From positions 5,439,001 to 5,503,000 of the forward strand of contig NC_091870.1 in the NCBI RefSeq assembly GCF_019399895.1: 64,000 nt of DNA, in the 5' to 3' direction. Of the stretch, positions 40,907 through 51,210 are shown piece by piece (position 1 is the stretch's first letter; each line of letters opens with the position of its first letter). The translations under genes and the position numbers were made by a program. The DNA comes from Cardiocondyla obscurior (taxonomy: Eukaryota; Arthropoda; Insecta; Hymenoptera; Formicidae). A model generated the notes under the pieces. The model saw only the letters and a list, made by a program, of their open reading frames with translations, searched no databases and was not told where the DNA came from.

Positions 40907-41960
40907 TGTGGCAAAGGCATAAGCCTCGCCACTAGTGGGCAAACACCAGCCCAGACAGCACCGGACGCGCCACAGAGGTTCGACGGGCGACCACCGGCTC
41001 GACGATGGCGCGCGCCGCCGAGGTAAGAGTGGGAGCTCCCCCACTCTCATCTCGGCGGCTATATAAGCCGAGCTCGCGGCAGAGCAGATACCTTGTCTGG
41101 TCCTGATCACCGAATCGATCGCTCCTTCCAGAAATCCTAAAGGCTTCGGGCGCTCCCAAAGCCCTCTCTAGTACTCTCCGACTCGGGCGCTCCCGAGTCG
41201 TCCCCGGGCGCTCCCGGTGAGAGTCTTCCGCTGTCTTGGGCGCTCCCAAGACAGAGTATATTCTTCAGGTTCCTGGAGACCTCGGGCGCTCCCGAAGCCC
41301 CACCACCGAGGCGACCGGATACCGCCGGCGCCCCCGGCTAGTCCGGGCCACCGAGATCCCCTGGACGGGCGCTCCCGTCCGACAGGATCTGCCGTACGGC
41401 ACGCCGCCGACGACGCCAGCATCGCCGCTGTCGGGCGCTCCCAACTGCCGCCGAGTACAGGGCACTTCGTGCCACCCGATCCCCCGGACAGGCGCTCCCG
41501 TCCGGCACCGGATCCGCTGCGCGACAGTCAGTCGCCAGCATCGCCGCGGTCGGGCGCTCCCGCCGCTCTCCGGGTCATCCCGGACAACCTTTGGCTCTCT
41601 TGGACGGGCGCTCCCGTCCAAGCCTAGAGCCCGCCGCACGACTCTCTGTCACCGGCATTGCCGCCGTCGGGCGCTCTCGACGGCTGCCATTTCCACTTCG
41701 TGCCCACACGATCCCCCGGACGGGCGCTCCCGTCCGGCAAGCGGATCCGCCGCGCGACAGCCAGTCGCCGGCACTGTTGCGGTCGGGCGCTCCCGACCGC
41801 TGCCTCTTTGGCCAGTCCGAGCAACCTCGGTCTCACCAACGGGCGCTGCCGTCGGCCTAGACCACAACTAGAAGCCCGAACTATCGTCGTTCTAACAACT
41901 CTTGGCTCCGGCGAGCCTCAATCCGGCAAACTACGCGACACTGCAGCCGCTACCGTTACA
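40907..41960 (+). repeat. 3' LTR (1054 bp) with hairpin array
   Basis: TGTGGC...CGTTACA. TATA box GGCTATATAAGCC near 41058, then about 15 hairpins in 700 bp, most with core GGGCGCTCCC and differing, self-complementary stems (for example CTGTCTTGGG/CCCAAGACAG at 41231-41254 and CTTGGACGGG/CCCGTCCAAG at 41599-41622). Confidence 0.92.
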
Positions 41961-41964
41961 GTCT

Positions 41965-42461
41965 ACCGCGAGAAAATAAGATAAAAATGAACAAGCGTCG
42001 ACCTAATACTAATAAGATCAAAATATATAATTAACACCGGCAGCAATCAATCCAATAAACACATCCTAACAACGACAATTAAAAACAGCGTTCAAATTTT
42101 TTTATTTCTCCTTTTTATAAAATAGTCTAATAATTAAATAAAGTATATAATTGTTAATTTTTGTATAAACATGTAAAACATTTAAAAAATGAAAAATTTA
42201 CATAGGCCTGACTCGAACTAGTGATCCTGCGCTTACTAGACCAGAGCTGTCCGCGCTGGACTACCACGCTGCTTCGAAAATAAGTCTAACTTCTCGGTAC
42301 TTCAATACATCGCAAATGTTTAAACTCGATTTTCTTTTTTTATTTTAGAGAAGCGCATCGAATGGCTTTACAATATTAATGTAGGAACACCAATTTTCAA
42401 ACTCTGCGAATTTGAATAAAATCAATGTTCCGTTGAGCGCGACCTCTCCTTGTTAGTAATA
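41965..42461. other. spacer with a tRNA-like segment
   Basis: AT-rich. On the minus strand 42275-42203 contains A-box-like TGGTCTAGTAAGCG and B-box-like AGTTCGAGTC, so it may be a tRNA-derived SINE head or tRNA fossil. I could not fold a convincing cloverleaf. Confidence 0.3.
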
Positions 42462-42992
42462 TACAGAGTGATCAGTGGACGGAGTTGAAAATAGTAGATA
42501 GAATTAATCGAATTAAGATGAAAAATCCTTTACCATTTTAAAAAATTCTGAATAATTTCCGAGAAAAAAATTAAATTTTTGTACTCGTAAGAGCGGCAAA
42601 GAAGCGTGGGCTGAGTGAGCACGCGATAGACAGCGGCGTGTATATCTTAAAAGTGATGGACGAAATCAGCGCGCGGCGAGCGAGACGAGGCGACAACGCG
42701 CGTTGTCACTTCATTTCGCTCGCGTGTCGTCACATCGTCTCGCTCGCGCGTTGTCTTCTTCTCTCGCTCGCTATGCGCTGATTCCGTCCATTTCCTTTAA
42801 GATATACTCGCTGCTTTCTATTGCGCGTTCACTCAGCCCACACTTCTTTGCCGCTTTTACGAGTACATAAATTTAATTTTTTTCTCGGAAATTATCCAGA
42901 ATGTTTTAAAATGGTAAAGAATTTTTCGTCTTAATTCGATTAGTTTTATCTACTATTTTCAACTCCGTCCACTGATCTGGGACACCCTGTAT
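42462..42992. mobile_element. second long palindromic element
   Basis: TACAGAGTGATCAGTGGACG at the left and CCACTGATCTGGGACACCCTGTA at the right. The arms pair almost throughout around a centre near 42720, with CTCGCTCG-type repeats inside. Same terminal TACAGRGTG as 458-901 but different interior. No coding. Confidence 0.75.
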
Positions 42993-44682
42993 GTTTAAAT
43001 AAAATTTAGTTTTTTTTAAGCTCTAAAATTTGTCTCCCTTCCTCGTTAGCTCTTATCATTTGATTAACATTGGTTATTCAAATCGATAAGATTACCAGGC
43101 ATCACCACGTGGAGATGAAGATAGGAATTGAGTAGAAAAAACTTTACGACGATAAAAGTTATGTTCGAGTAGTGTTGTGGCGAGCCACGGGTTCCCCCCG
43201 TGTTTTATAGGAGCGTCTCGTGTAGGATGATGAAATGATTTTAACAATTTTGTTAAATTATATCGCCTTTACTTTCTCGTCTTTCTTCAAGACTGTGGTG
43301 CGAACCAGTTTACAGAGTGACCGGAGTTAAACCGAAACGTCCGCGCAATTGTCAAATACGATTAAATTTTTTCTCTTTAAATATCGCCCGTTTTTTCTGA
43401 CTTTAAGACTAACGCTAACTTTTTTGATGATCGCGGGTCTATTTATATGTGTTCCGCACATCTCCTCGCTATTTCCCTGGTCTAAGTTCGAACTCGCGTC
43501 GGTTACAGCGGTCGTTCACCCGAACTGTGTTGTTATATTATGTACGCGCACGCCCGCTTGAGGGTTCGTTCGAGCGACCGAAATTGTTTCGGTCGCCCGA
43601 CACGAAAACGTCAGGTGTTCCCTTCGCGATCGAGCATAAACGGATCATGCATTCAACGCGTGAAGATCGTCGCTCGATCGCGAAGGGGACTCATAAGCGT
43701 CCTAGCTGATCTAGCCCGAGGAGAAGTCAGTCGCTCACGCACTTGAGGAGCTCTCAGCGCGCGAAAGTCTCGTCGTGACTTAGCTCTAAACGTTTTGTCT
43801 CCGGAGCTTGAATTTACTCGCGAGACTCGCTCAAGTCGTCGTCAAAACCACGATCATATAGCAAGGGCAATTTATTGCTTTTTCTCCATCCTCGGCAGCG
43901 AAGATCGCGACCGCGATCACCCGGCTGCATCGCGTACGCCGACGCGTGCAAGATCTCCGTTCGCGGAGGCCTCCCGCCCGGACGCCTCTCAAGATTTCCG
44001 ACGGAACGTCTTTTGCAGCCTCCAAGAGTGGGACAAGATTTCCGTTGCGTGTATATAGTTTTGTAAAACAGAAATAAAGACGTTACAATTTTAAGAAAGA
44101 TTCAGAGACAGTGTTCAATCCATCCTCGTACCGCGTGACGCTCTATTCAGGGCGGAATCCGCATACACGCGTGCCGAGCGTGCTCACGCTTCGCGTACCG
44201 ACTCGCGCACATATTAACATCGCATTTTAATACATTTTCTTTGTTTGGCTTTTTATTTTCGCGTTCTAACCGTTTCGTTCTGTCTATCTACTTTCTATAT
44301 TTGTCCTAAACAAGTAGACACTGTTAGCATTATTAATGTGAACGCAACGCATTGCATTATTGTTATTCATATCATTATTAACAACAAACATAAAATGCAT
44401 AACTTTTTTATATAACAATAGTAATGTCTTCTCAAAAACAACCAAAGTCGTGTATTATGCTTTTACTACCCCTTTAAAACCCAAAAAATATAGTGTCTCT
44501 TACAGACATGGTGTCTACTCATGACAATAATTGAATTAGCATTTTCTACATATTTTAAAACATATGCTATTAATTTTTTCTCACTTTATATGGTATAAAA
44601 TAATATAACATGAAAATGCAATAGTATCATCTTCATTATTGTCATACGTGGAGTAGAATACTAATCTACTTTTCTTTTTGGT
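42993..44682. other. non-coding, possibly LTR-derived
   Basis: Contains a perfect-stem hairpin at 43617-43690 (CTTCGCGATCGAGC and its complement), another near 43575-43605 (GCGACCGAAA/TTTCGGTCGC), a TATA-like site near 43440 and AATAAAG near 44075. This resembles an LTR body, but I find no matching termini or TSD. Short frames here lack domains. Confidence 0.35.
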
Positions 44683-45223
44683 TTAACGTTTAGCGTACGA
44701 ATGGTCTGTGGATATTACAGCTGTGACTATTTCATTATTATTAGATGAAGATGCAACAGCATCATTGTCATCATTTTCGTATGCGAAATACAATGTTAAA
44801 GTACTTTTTTTTAATACAATGTTTAGCGTACAAATTGTCTGTGAATATTAAAGCTATGTAATTCTTATCTATACTCATATTTAAAATAGACTTTCGTTTC
44901 CGATTGCAGAGCGAACGGTTGTGTGTCTGAGCGAGTGCATGTAGACAAAGGTTTTGTGGGAGTAAAATAGGTTTTCAGAGGTAAAGGGTTGGTTTGAGGG
45001 AAAGAGGGAAGGGTTTTTAAGGAGGGCAAGTGAGGGTAAAGAGCAAAGGTAAAAATAAAGGGAAAAATCGGGGAAGGTATAAAGAGGAGTTCATTTTGAG
45101 GTTAGGTTGGCGGTGACGGGAAAAAACCGTGGGTAAGACAAAGGAAAGGAGAAAGGCAAGGGGGTAAAAGAGAGAGTTAGAGGTATCAAAGACAAAGGGA
45201 AAAGAGATAAGGAAGACTGGAAA

Positions 45224-46306
45224 ATGAGTGAACAGGAAAAAGAAATTGTGGAGAGTGGAAGTGAGGAAAGAAAAGAGGAAAAAGGAGAAGAGAAAATAAA
45301 AAAGAAAATGGGAAGACCTGCAAAGGTAGAGCTGCTAAGAAGGGAAAGGGCCAACAGCTTGCCAATTTTGGAAGCGTGGAAGCAAGGGGAGAAAAAGAAG
45401 GAAAGGCAGGAAGAAAAAGGCGAAATAGAGGGTTTGGAAGGATTTAGGAAAAGTGTAAAAGTGTACAGATCACCGGTGAAAGCAACAGGAGAGGGTGGTG
45501 AAAGGGGAATAAGCAAGGAAGGTTTTGAAGAGGTGATAAAGGAAATGAGAAGTGGATTCGCAAGGATTCAAGCGCAGATGGAGGAAGTAAGGGAAATAAA
45601 GGTACAAATAAGAAAAAAAATAGAAGTATTGAAGAAAATATGGAAAAAAGAGAAGATAGATTTAGAGAAAAGAATAGACGGGATGGAAAAAAAAATAAGG
45701 AAAAAAAAATATGAGGGAGGTAAACTGAAAATACCAGAAGAGATACAGGGAAAGGTTTTGAGTTTAGAAGAAAGAACGAGAATGTTGGAAATGGCAAAAG
45801 AAAAAGAAAAGAAAGAATGGAGGAAAAACAATTTAATAATAAGAGGTATAAAGATAAAAAGTGAGGAAAAAAAGGCGCTGAAAGAACAAGTGGGAGAAAT
45901 AATAGAAGCAACAGGAGTGAAAGCAAAGATAGAGGATGTAAATAAGATAGGAGGAGTAAATAAAGGAGATTATGGTATGGTGTGGGTAAAGATGGAAAAT
46001 TTTAAAGAAAAATTGGAAATATTAAGATGCAAGGGAAAATTAAAGGACAAGACGGAATGGATAGGAGACGATCTAACAGAATACGAAAGGAAAGTGGAAT
46101 GGCTCATAAAGAGAGAAGCGGATAAATTAAAAAGAGAAGGAAAACAGGTAAAACTAGGATACAAGAAGATATGGGTAAATAAAGAAATGTGGTTATGGGA
46201 TGACTTGAAGGAAGAATTGAGAAAATGGGATGGTGCGAAAGAGTTTGAAAAAGAAGGAAATAAAAGGAAGAAGGTGATAGCAGATAGATTAAATGCAAGT
46301 TTTTGA
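45224..46306 (+). CDS. LINE ORF1 protein
   Basis: 360 residues, uninterrupted. AT-hook-like KKMGRPAK near residue 28. Long charged coiled coil about 100-205. Then an RRM-like region (NNLIIRGIKIK near 206; GMVWVKMENFKEKLEILR near 250) and a basic C-terminal domain. Such proteins bind LINE RNA as a ribonucleoprotein. No zinc knuckles. ORF2 overlaps its stop in the -1 frame with no early ATG. Confidence 0.8.
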   Translation: MSEQEKEIVESGSEERKEEKGEEKIKKKMGRPAKVELLRRERANSLPILEAWKQGEKKKERQEEKGEIEGLEGFRKSVKVYRSPVKATGEGGERGISKEGFEEVIKEMRSGFARIQAQMEEVREIKVQIRKKIEVLKKIWKKEKIDLEKRIDGMEKKIRKKKYEGGKLKIPEEIQGKVLSLEERTRMLEMAKEKEKKEWRKNNLIIRGIKIKSEEKKALKEQVGEIIEATGVKAKIEDVNKIGGVNKGDYGMVWVKMENFKEKLEILRCKGKLKDKTEWIGDDLTEYERKVEWLIKREADKLKREGKQVKLGYKKIWVNKEMWLWDDLKEELRKWDGAKEFEKEGNKRKKVIADRLNASF

Positions 46307-49300
46307 AAAGAGGCGGAAGAAGAGAAGGAAATGAGTTGGAAAAAGTGGAGAGAAAAGATGAGGAAGGAGGAAAAGAAAAGGATGAAGAAAAAAACGGAAA
46401 AAGGAAAGATAAAAGGCAAAAAGAAAAAGAAAAGGAGAAAAAGGAGAGAGGAAAGGAAAAGGCGGAGGTAAAAGACAGAAACGTGAGAATAGTTTTTTGG
46501 AACGTGGCAGGAATAGAAAACAAGGATGAAGATTTTTGGAAGAACATGGAGAAATGGGAGGTGATATATATGTGTGAAACTTGGTTGGAAGAAAAAAAAT
46601 GGAAGGGGTTAAGAAGTAAACTGCCAAAGGGCTATAAATGGATAAATAAAGGGGCGGAAAAGAAAAATAAGAAGGGGAGGGCAATGGGGGGAATGGTGAT
46701 GGGATGGAGGGAGGAATTGGAAGGAGAAGAAGAATTAGAATTTGAAGATAGGAAAGGAATGATAGGAATAAAGATAAAAAGTGGAAAAGTATGGTGGAAA
46801 ATAGCAGGGGTATATGTAAATGAGGATTTAGAAGACATAACAGAGAACATGAGAAATTGGATGGATGAAAAAGAGGAAGGAACGAGATATCTGATAGGGG
46901 GAGACTTTAATGTGAGGACGGGAGAAGAGGGCGGGCTATGGGATGAGGAAAAAGAAGAAGAAGACAAGAAGGAGAGAAAAAGGAAAACAAAGGATAAAAA
47001 AATTACAGAAAAAGGAAAAAAATTTTGTAAAGCTGTGAAAGAAGCAGGATGGGGAATAGTTAATGGTTGTACAAGAGGAGATGAAGAGGGTGAATGGACA
47101 TATGTAGGGGGAAGAGGAAAAACAGTGATAGATTATGTAATCAGTAATGTGGAATCAAAAGGAGAAATAGTAGAAGTGAAGGTGGGGGAGGAAGTGGACT
47201 CAGACCACTTACCCTTAATAGTGACGATAAAAAGGGAGGGAGAAGATGTAAATATGGTATAAAAAAAAGCACGAGACTGGCTTGGAGTGAGAAGGAGAGG
47301 AAAATGTTCAAGGAAAAATATAAAGAACAAAGAGAGAAAGAAAACAATACGGAGGAAAATTGGAGAAGTTTTAGTAAGGAGCTGGAGAAAACAAAGAAAG
47401 TAGTTAAAAAATGAAAAAGAGGAGGGGGAAAAACCAAAAGAAAGATGGTGGAATGAGGATTGTAAAAGGAAAAAAGGTGAAGTAAAAGAAGAAATGTTAA
47501 AATGGAGAAAGGGGGAAAGGAGTGAGGAGAATTACAAAAAGAAGAAAAGAGAATATAAAAAGCTATGTGAGGAGAAAAAATTGCAAGAAAAGGTGAGATG
47601 GGAGAAAGAAATAGAAAAGATTAGAACAGAGGGAGAAGTATGGAAAGTAGTAAACAAGGGAAGAAAAAAAAGGAAGGAAGTGGAGGAAAAAATAAAGATT
47701 GAAGAATGGGATGGATATTTTAAGGAAATGTTAGGAGGAGTGGAATGGAGAGTAAGAGAAGAAATAGGAGGAGAGAGAATAGAAGACAATGAGGAAGATA
47801 TAAATAGAGAAGAATTTGAAAATGTAATAAGAAAGTTGAAAAAAGGAAAAGCAGCAGAAAGTGATGGTTTAGAAAATGAAATATGGAAATGGGGAGGGGG
47901 GGAAGTAAAAGAGAAATTATGGGAAATGTGCAAAAGGGTATGGAGGGGGGAGGGGATGCCGGAGGAATGAAGAGAAGGTGTGATAGTTCCGGTGTTAAAA
48001 AGAGGAAAAGGTGAAAAAGTAGAAGAGTATAGAGGGATAACGTTGACACAGACTGCGTATAAAGTGTATGCATCTGTGTTAGCAGAAAGATTAAGAAAGG
48101 AAATAGAAGAAAAAGGAATATTACCGCAGAGTCAAGCCGGTTTTAGAAGAGACATAAGGACAGTGGATCAAATATATGTGTTAAATTATTTGCTAAATAA
48201 GAAGATAGAAGAAAAGGAAGGAAAAATGGTAATTGTGTTTATAGATATGAGAGCGGCGTTTGACTCTGTAGACAGGAGAAAATTGGTGGAAACAATGAAG
48301 AAAAGAGGGGTAAGGGAGGGATTGATAAGAAGGTGTGAAGAAATATTAGAGGAAACGGTGAATAAAGTAAAGGTGAAGGATAAAGAAAGGAAAAGTTTCT
48401 GGACGACAAAAGGAGTAAGACAGGGTTGTCCGCTTAGTCCTAGCCTGTTCACGCTCTTGTTGGCAGACATAGATGAAGAATTAGAAAAAGGAGGATGGGG
48501 GGGGGGTATAAGAATAAAAGACAGGAGAGTTTACTCGCTGGCGTACGCGGATGACATTGCGCTACTGGCAGAAAATGAGGCAGGCATGAAAGGAATGATT
48601 AAAAGTATGGAAGAATATGTAAAGGAAAAGGGATTGGAAGTGAATGTAAAGAAAACAAAGATAATGAGGTGTAGAAAGGGGGGAGGAAGATGGAAAAAAA
48701 CTAAATGGGTATGGAAAGGGGAAGAAATAGAGGAAGTAAAAAGTTTCAAGTATTTGGGATACATAATTATGAGAAATGGAGAGCAGAAAGAGCATGTAAA
48801 GGACAGAGTAAGAAGAGCGGCAAGAATAATGGAGCAGGTGTGGAGTATAGGTAAAAGAAAATTCGGAAAAGACTGGAGTAAAAGAATATGGCTATTTGAT
48901 AAATTGGTATGGTCGGTTATTAATTACGGCGTGAAAATATGGGGATGGAAGGAAAGAGAAGAGGTGGAGATATTACAGGAAAAATACTTGAGATGGGTGC
49001 TGGGAGTAAGAAGATATGTACCAGGATATATAGTGAGAGAAGAACTACAGAGGGATAAATTGAAAGGTAGAGCAGGGATGAGAGCACGGAAATATGAAAA
49101 ACGGTTAGAAGAAGGGAAAGGAGGGGTTCTAGCTAAATGGTGCTGGGAAGAAATGAAGGGAAGAGCAAGGGAGGGAAGAAGCAAAGGAAAATGGGAAAAA
49201 GAAAGAGAGGAATTTTTTGAAAAATTTGGGTGGTCGGGAAAAGAGGTGGAAGATCTAAGAGAAAAAGGGGAAATAAGGGGGGAATATTTGGTGAAAAAGG

Positions 49301-49680
49301 ATAAAGAATGGCAAAGAGAGGAAAGATGGAAAAAAATAAGAGAGTCAAGATTTAATAAGTATTATAAAAAAGTGAAAGAGAAAGGGATACCAGGATATTT
49401 GAAATTGGGGTGGAAAGAAGAAAAATGGCAAAGAATGGCAAAATTTAGATTAGGGGAGGAAATGAGAGGAAATAAATATTGGGAGGGAGAGAAGAAAAGA
49501 AAATGTAGAATATGTTTGGAGAAGGAAGAAACTTGGGAACATATATGGGAAAAATGTATAGATTGGGGAAACGAGAATAGTTGGGAGGAAATGGTGGAGG
49601 AAATTCTGGGAGGGGAAGGAAGGGGGATTGATTGGTTGGAAAATTTGGAAAGAACAAGGGAAAAAAATAGGAGTGATTGA
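46303..49680 (+). pseudogene. LINE ORF2: endonuclease and reverse transcriptase, broken
   Basis: The endonuclease region has the APE motifs VFWNVAG, CETWL, GGDFNVRTG, DYVIS and SDHLPL (46,490-47,215). After a TAA at 47262, two frameshifts and a TGA at 47968-47970, the RT frame 47980-49680 is open: IDMRAAFDSVDR, GCPLSPSLFTLLLADID, AYADDIALLAE. A C-terminal C-x2-C-x8-H-x4-C knuckle (CRIC...H....C) lies near 49505-49558. ORF2 nicks the target and primes copying there. The upstream breaks make this copy inactive as it stands; several lie in A-runs and could be sequence errors. Confidence 0.88.
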
Positions 49681-50569
49681 AAGTATAAAAGAAAAAAGCG
49701 TTGGAAGCGGAGGTCCAAAGATAGAATTTAAGGTAGAATTAAGGCAAAATAATGTAAAGAATGAATGGAGGTGTGATCTCTCTCTCTCTCGACGCGTAGG
49801 TAATAGAAAAGGAAAAAGGCGTAGGATATAAGTTTTTTACTTTCAGGAAACGGCTGTAAGAAGAAAGAAGATTGCAAAAGTAGAAATAGTTTAAAGATAA
49901 GAATGAAGTTTGAAGATATATTTTATGAAACTGTAAGCAGAAAATTGGGGAAGCGAAAGTCCCGGTGTACCTCTGAGGAGAAAATAAACACCTTATATAT
50001 ATACTCATATTTAAAATATTTTGTTTTTTTGTTTGTAAATCAGATTTTAAAACGCAAATAGCATTAACACTAGCCGAAGAAAGTTGAATACGTTTTTTCG
50101 TTTTTATATCTGTTAATAATGAAAATACTCTTTCAGAATCGGCATTAGAATTTGGAAATGTTCTAACTGTATTAATAAATAATTTTAAATTTTCATATTT
50201 CTGTATGTTATTTTTACTTTAAAAAATTTCTTTCCACATATTATCAAAGTTTAATGTTGCGAGATGCTGTTTCTCTGCATCTGTAAAATCAAAATGTATT
50301 TTAGACCATTTATTTTTCAAATCGTTCTTGTCAAAACTACCGATGGTTTCAGCAACAAAAGAAACATCATTAAACGTAATGTCTCTGTGTGCATCAAATA
50401 ACGCTGCATGTTGGAAGACTTTTAATTTAAATAATAATTTATTATTTATTGGTAATTTTTTACAAATTTGTTCCGCTGCAGTAACATAAAATTCTAAACA
50501 ATTTTTTTTTATAATATTTGCTTCATCCGTGTTTAATCGTCTAAAAGTTTCTTATTAAGTCGACTAGAA

Positions 50570-51129
50570 TTCCATCGTTGTTCACGATACGTCCGTGTTT
50601 TTCGTTTCATGTCTGTTCGGAAAACAAAATAATTAACGTCGCGGTCATCGCTTAGCGAGTCGATGTCGCGTGGATCACGCCGCGCCCGCGTGCCGAACAG
50701 CTGGCTTCAACGCCAGCCTCGAAAACAATATGTTTGACACGCCGTGGTGAGCATCGTGTTACCTCACCTTTAAGTTGTTTATGCCGTGGTCACGCCGGTA
50801 AACTCATCTGAAGCGATCGAGATCACTTCATAATAGCGTGTTATCGGCGCCGGCACTTTCCCGAAATTTCTGGGCCTTTTCTCGGTATAAAAGGAGAGGT
50901 TTCGTTCGTCGCCGCACAGTCGTTTGAAAACAGAGTGCGAAATCCCCGTTTTTATGCGAATTGTCATTTCTCGACGCGTCGAGTATCGTGAGACAAGTGT
51001 CTCGATTTAATCGCGTGCTGCACGTTTAGAGTTTTTGCGACGCCGTCGCGCACAACAAACATTTTTTGTAAAGAGACTAAATATAACCGATTTAAAGCCG
51101 AAATTGTTTTGAACCCGTTATTTCACACA
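50570..51129 (+). repeat. 5' LTR of BEL/Pao element, left edge uncertain
   Basis: TATA box GGTATAAAAGGAG near 50884. The right end is at ...TTTCACACA, a few bases before the primer site. Candidate left ends are TGTTCACG near 50579 and TGTTTGACA near 50730; no second copy is in the window. Confidence 0.5.
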
Positions 51130-51134
51130 TTTAA

Positions 51135-51152
51135 TGGTCCTTCGAGCCGGAT
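51135..51152 (+). other. primer binding site, tRNA-Tyr type
   Basis: TGGTCCTTCGAGCCGGAT is complementary to the 3' end of tyrosine tRNA (…CCGGCTCGAAGGACCA), a common BEL/Pao primer. Confidence 0.8.
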
Positions 51153-51210
51153 TTGAAAGAGCAACAGTACGGTACGGTAATAAGTGCATCGACAGCAGAC
51201 AACTGCAAGG

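Larger units (their letters stand above)
27745..41960 (+). mobile_element. old Ty3/gypsy element with nested insertions
   Basis: TSD GTCT at 27741-27744 and 41961-41964. Plan: LTR, tRNA-Lys-type primer site, gag, -1 frameshift region, pol, third ORF, polypurine tract, LTR. Without the 7.4-kb nested insertion at 32549-39930 it is about 6.8 kb. Coding regions carry several stops (many look like C-to-T changes) and frameshifts. It is related in plan and protein sequence to the young element at 52802-60123. Confidence 0.93.
44889..49999 (+). mobile_element. non-LTR retrotransposon (LINE) with purine-rich coding strand
   Basis: TSD TATACTCATATTTAAAATA, 19 bp, at 44870-44888 and 50000-50018. 5' UTR about 335 bp, ORF1, ORF2 (APE-type endonuclease plus RT), 3' UTR ending in a TAT-rich tail rather than poly-A. 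The coding strand is overwhelmingly A and G, giving proteins dominated by Lys, Glu, Arg and Gly. R1/I-Jockey-type by RT motifs; exact clade not determined. Confidence 0.93.
44683..50560 (-). pseudogene. hAT transposase C-terminal fragment split by a LINE
   Basis: Minus strand. 50560-50019 translates to the hAT C-terminal region (YVTAAEQICKKLPI; NSNADSERVFSLLTDIKTKK), similar to the hAT at 35321-37613. 44888-44683 continues with its tail (FTDNLYAKHC) to a stop. An in-frame stop lies near 50220. The LINE at 44889-49999 sits between. The N-terminal two thirds are absent. Confidence 0.75.

Noticed and set aside
40240..40935. 231-residue Thr/Ala-rich plus-strand frame and its minus-strand partners
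   Set aside because: Alternative frames of the Pro-rich middle of ORF3; the frame with homology to 58269-58790 is the real one.
45091..49718. Many minus-strand Phe/Ser/Leu-rich frames of 60-160 residues
   Set aside because: They are complements of the purine-rich LINE coding strand, which has few stop complements.
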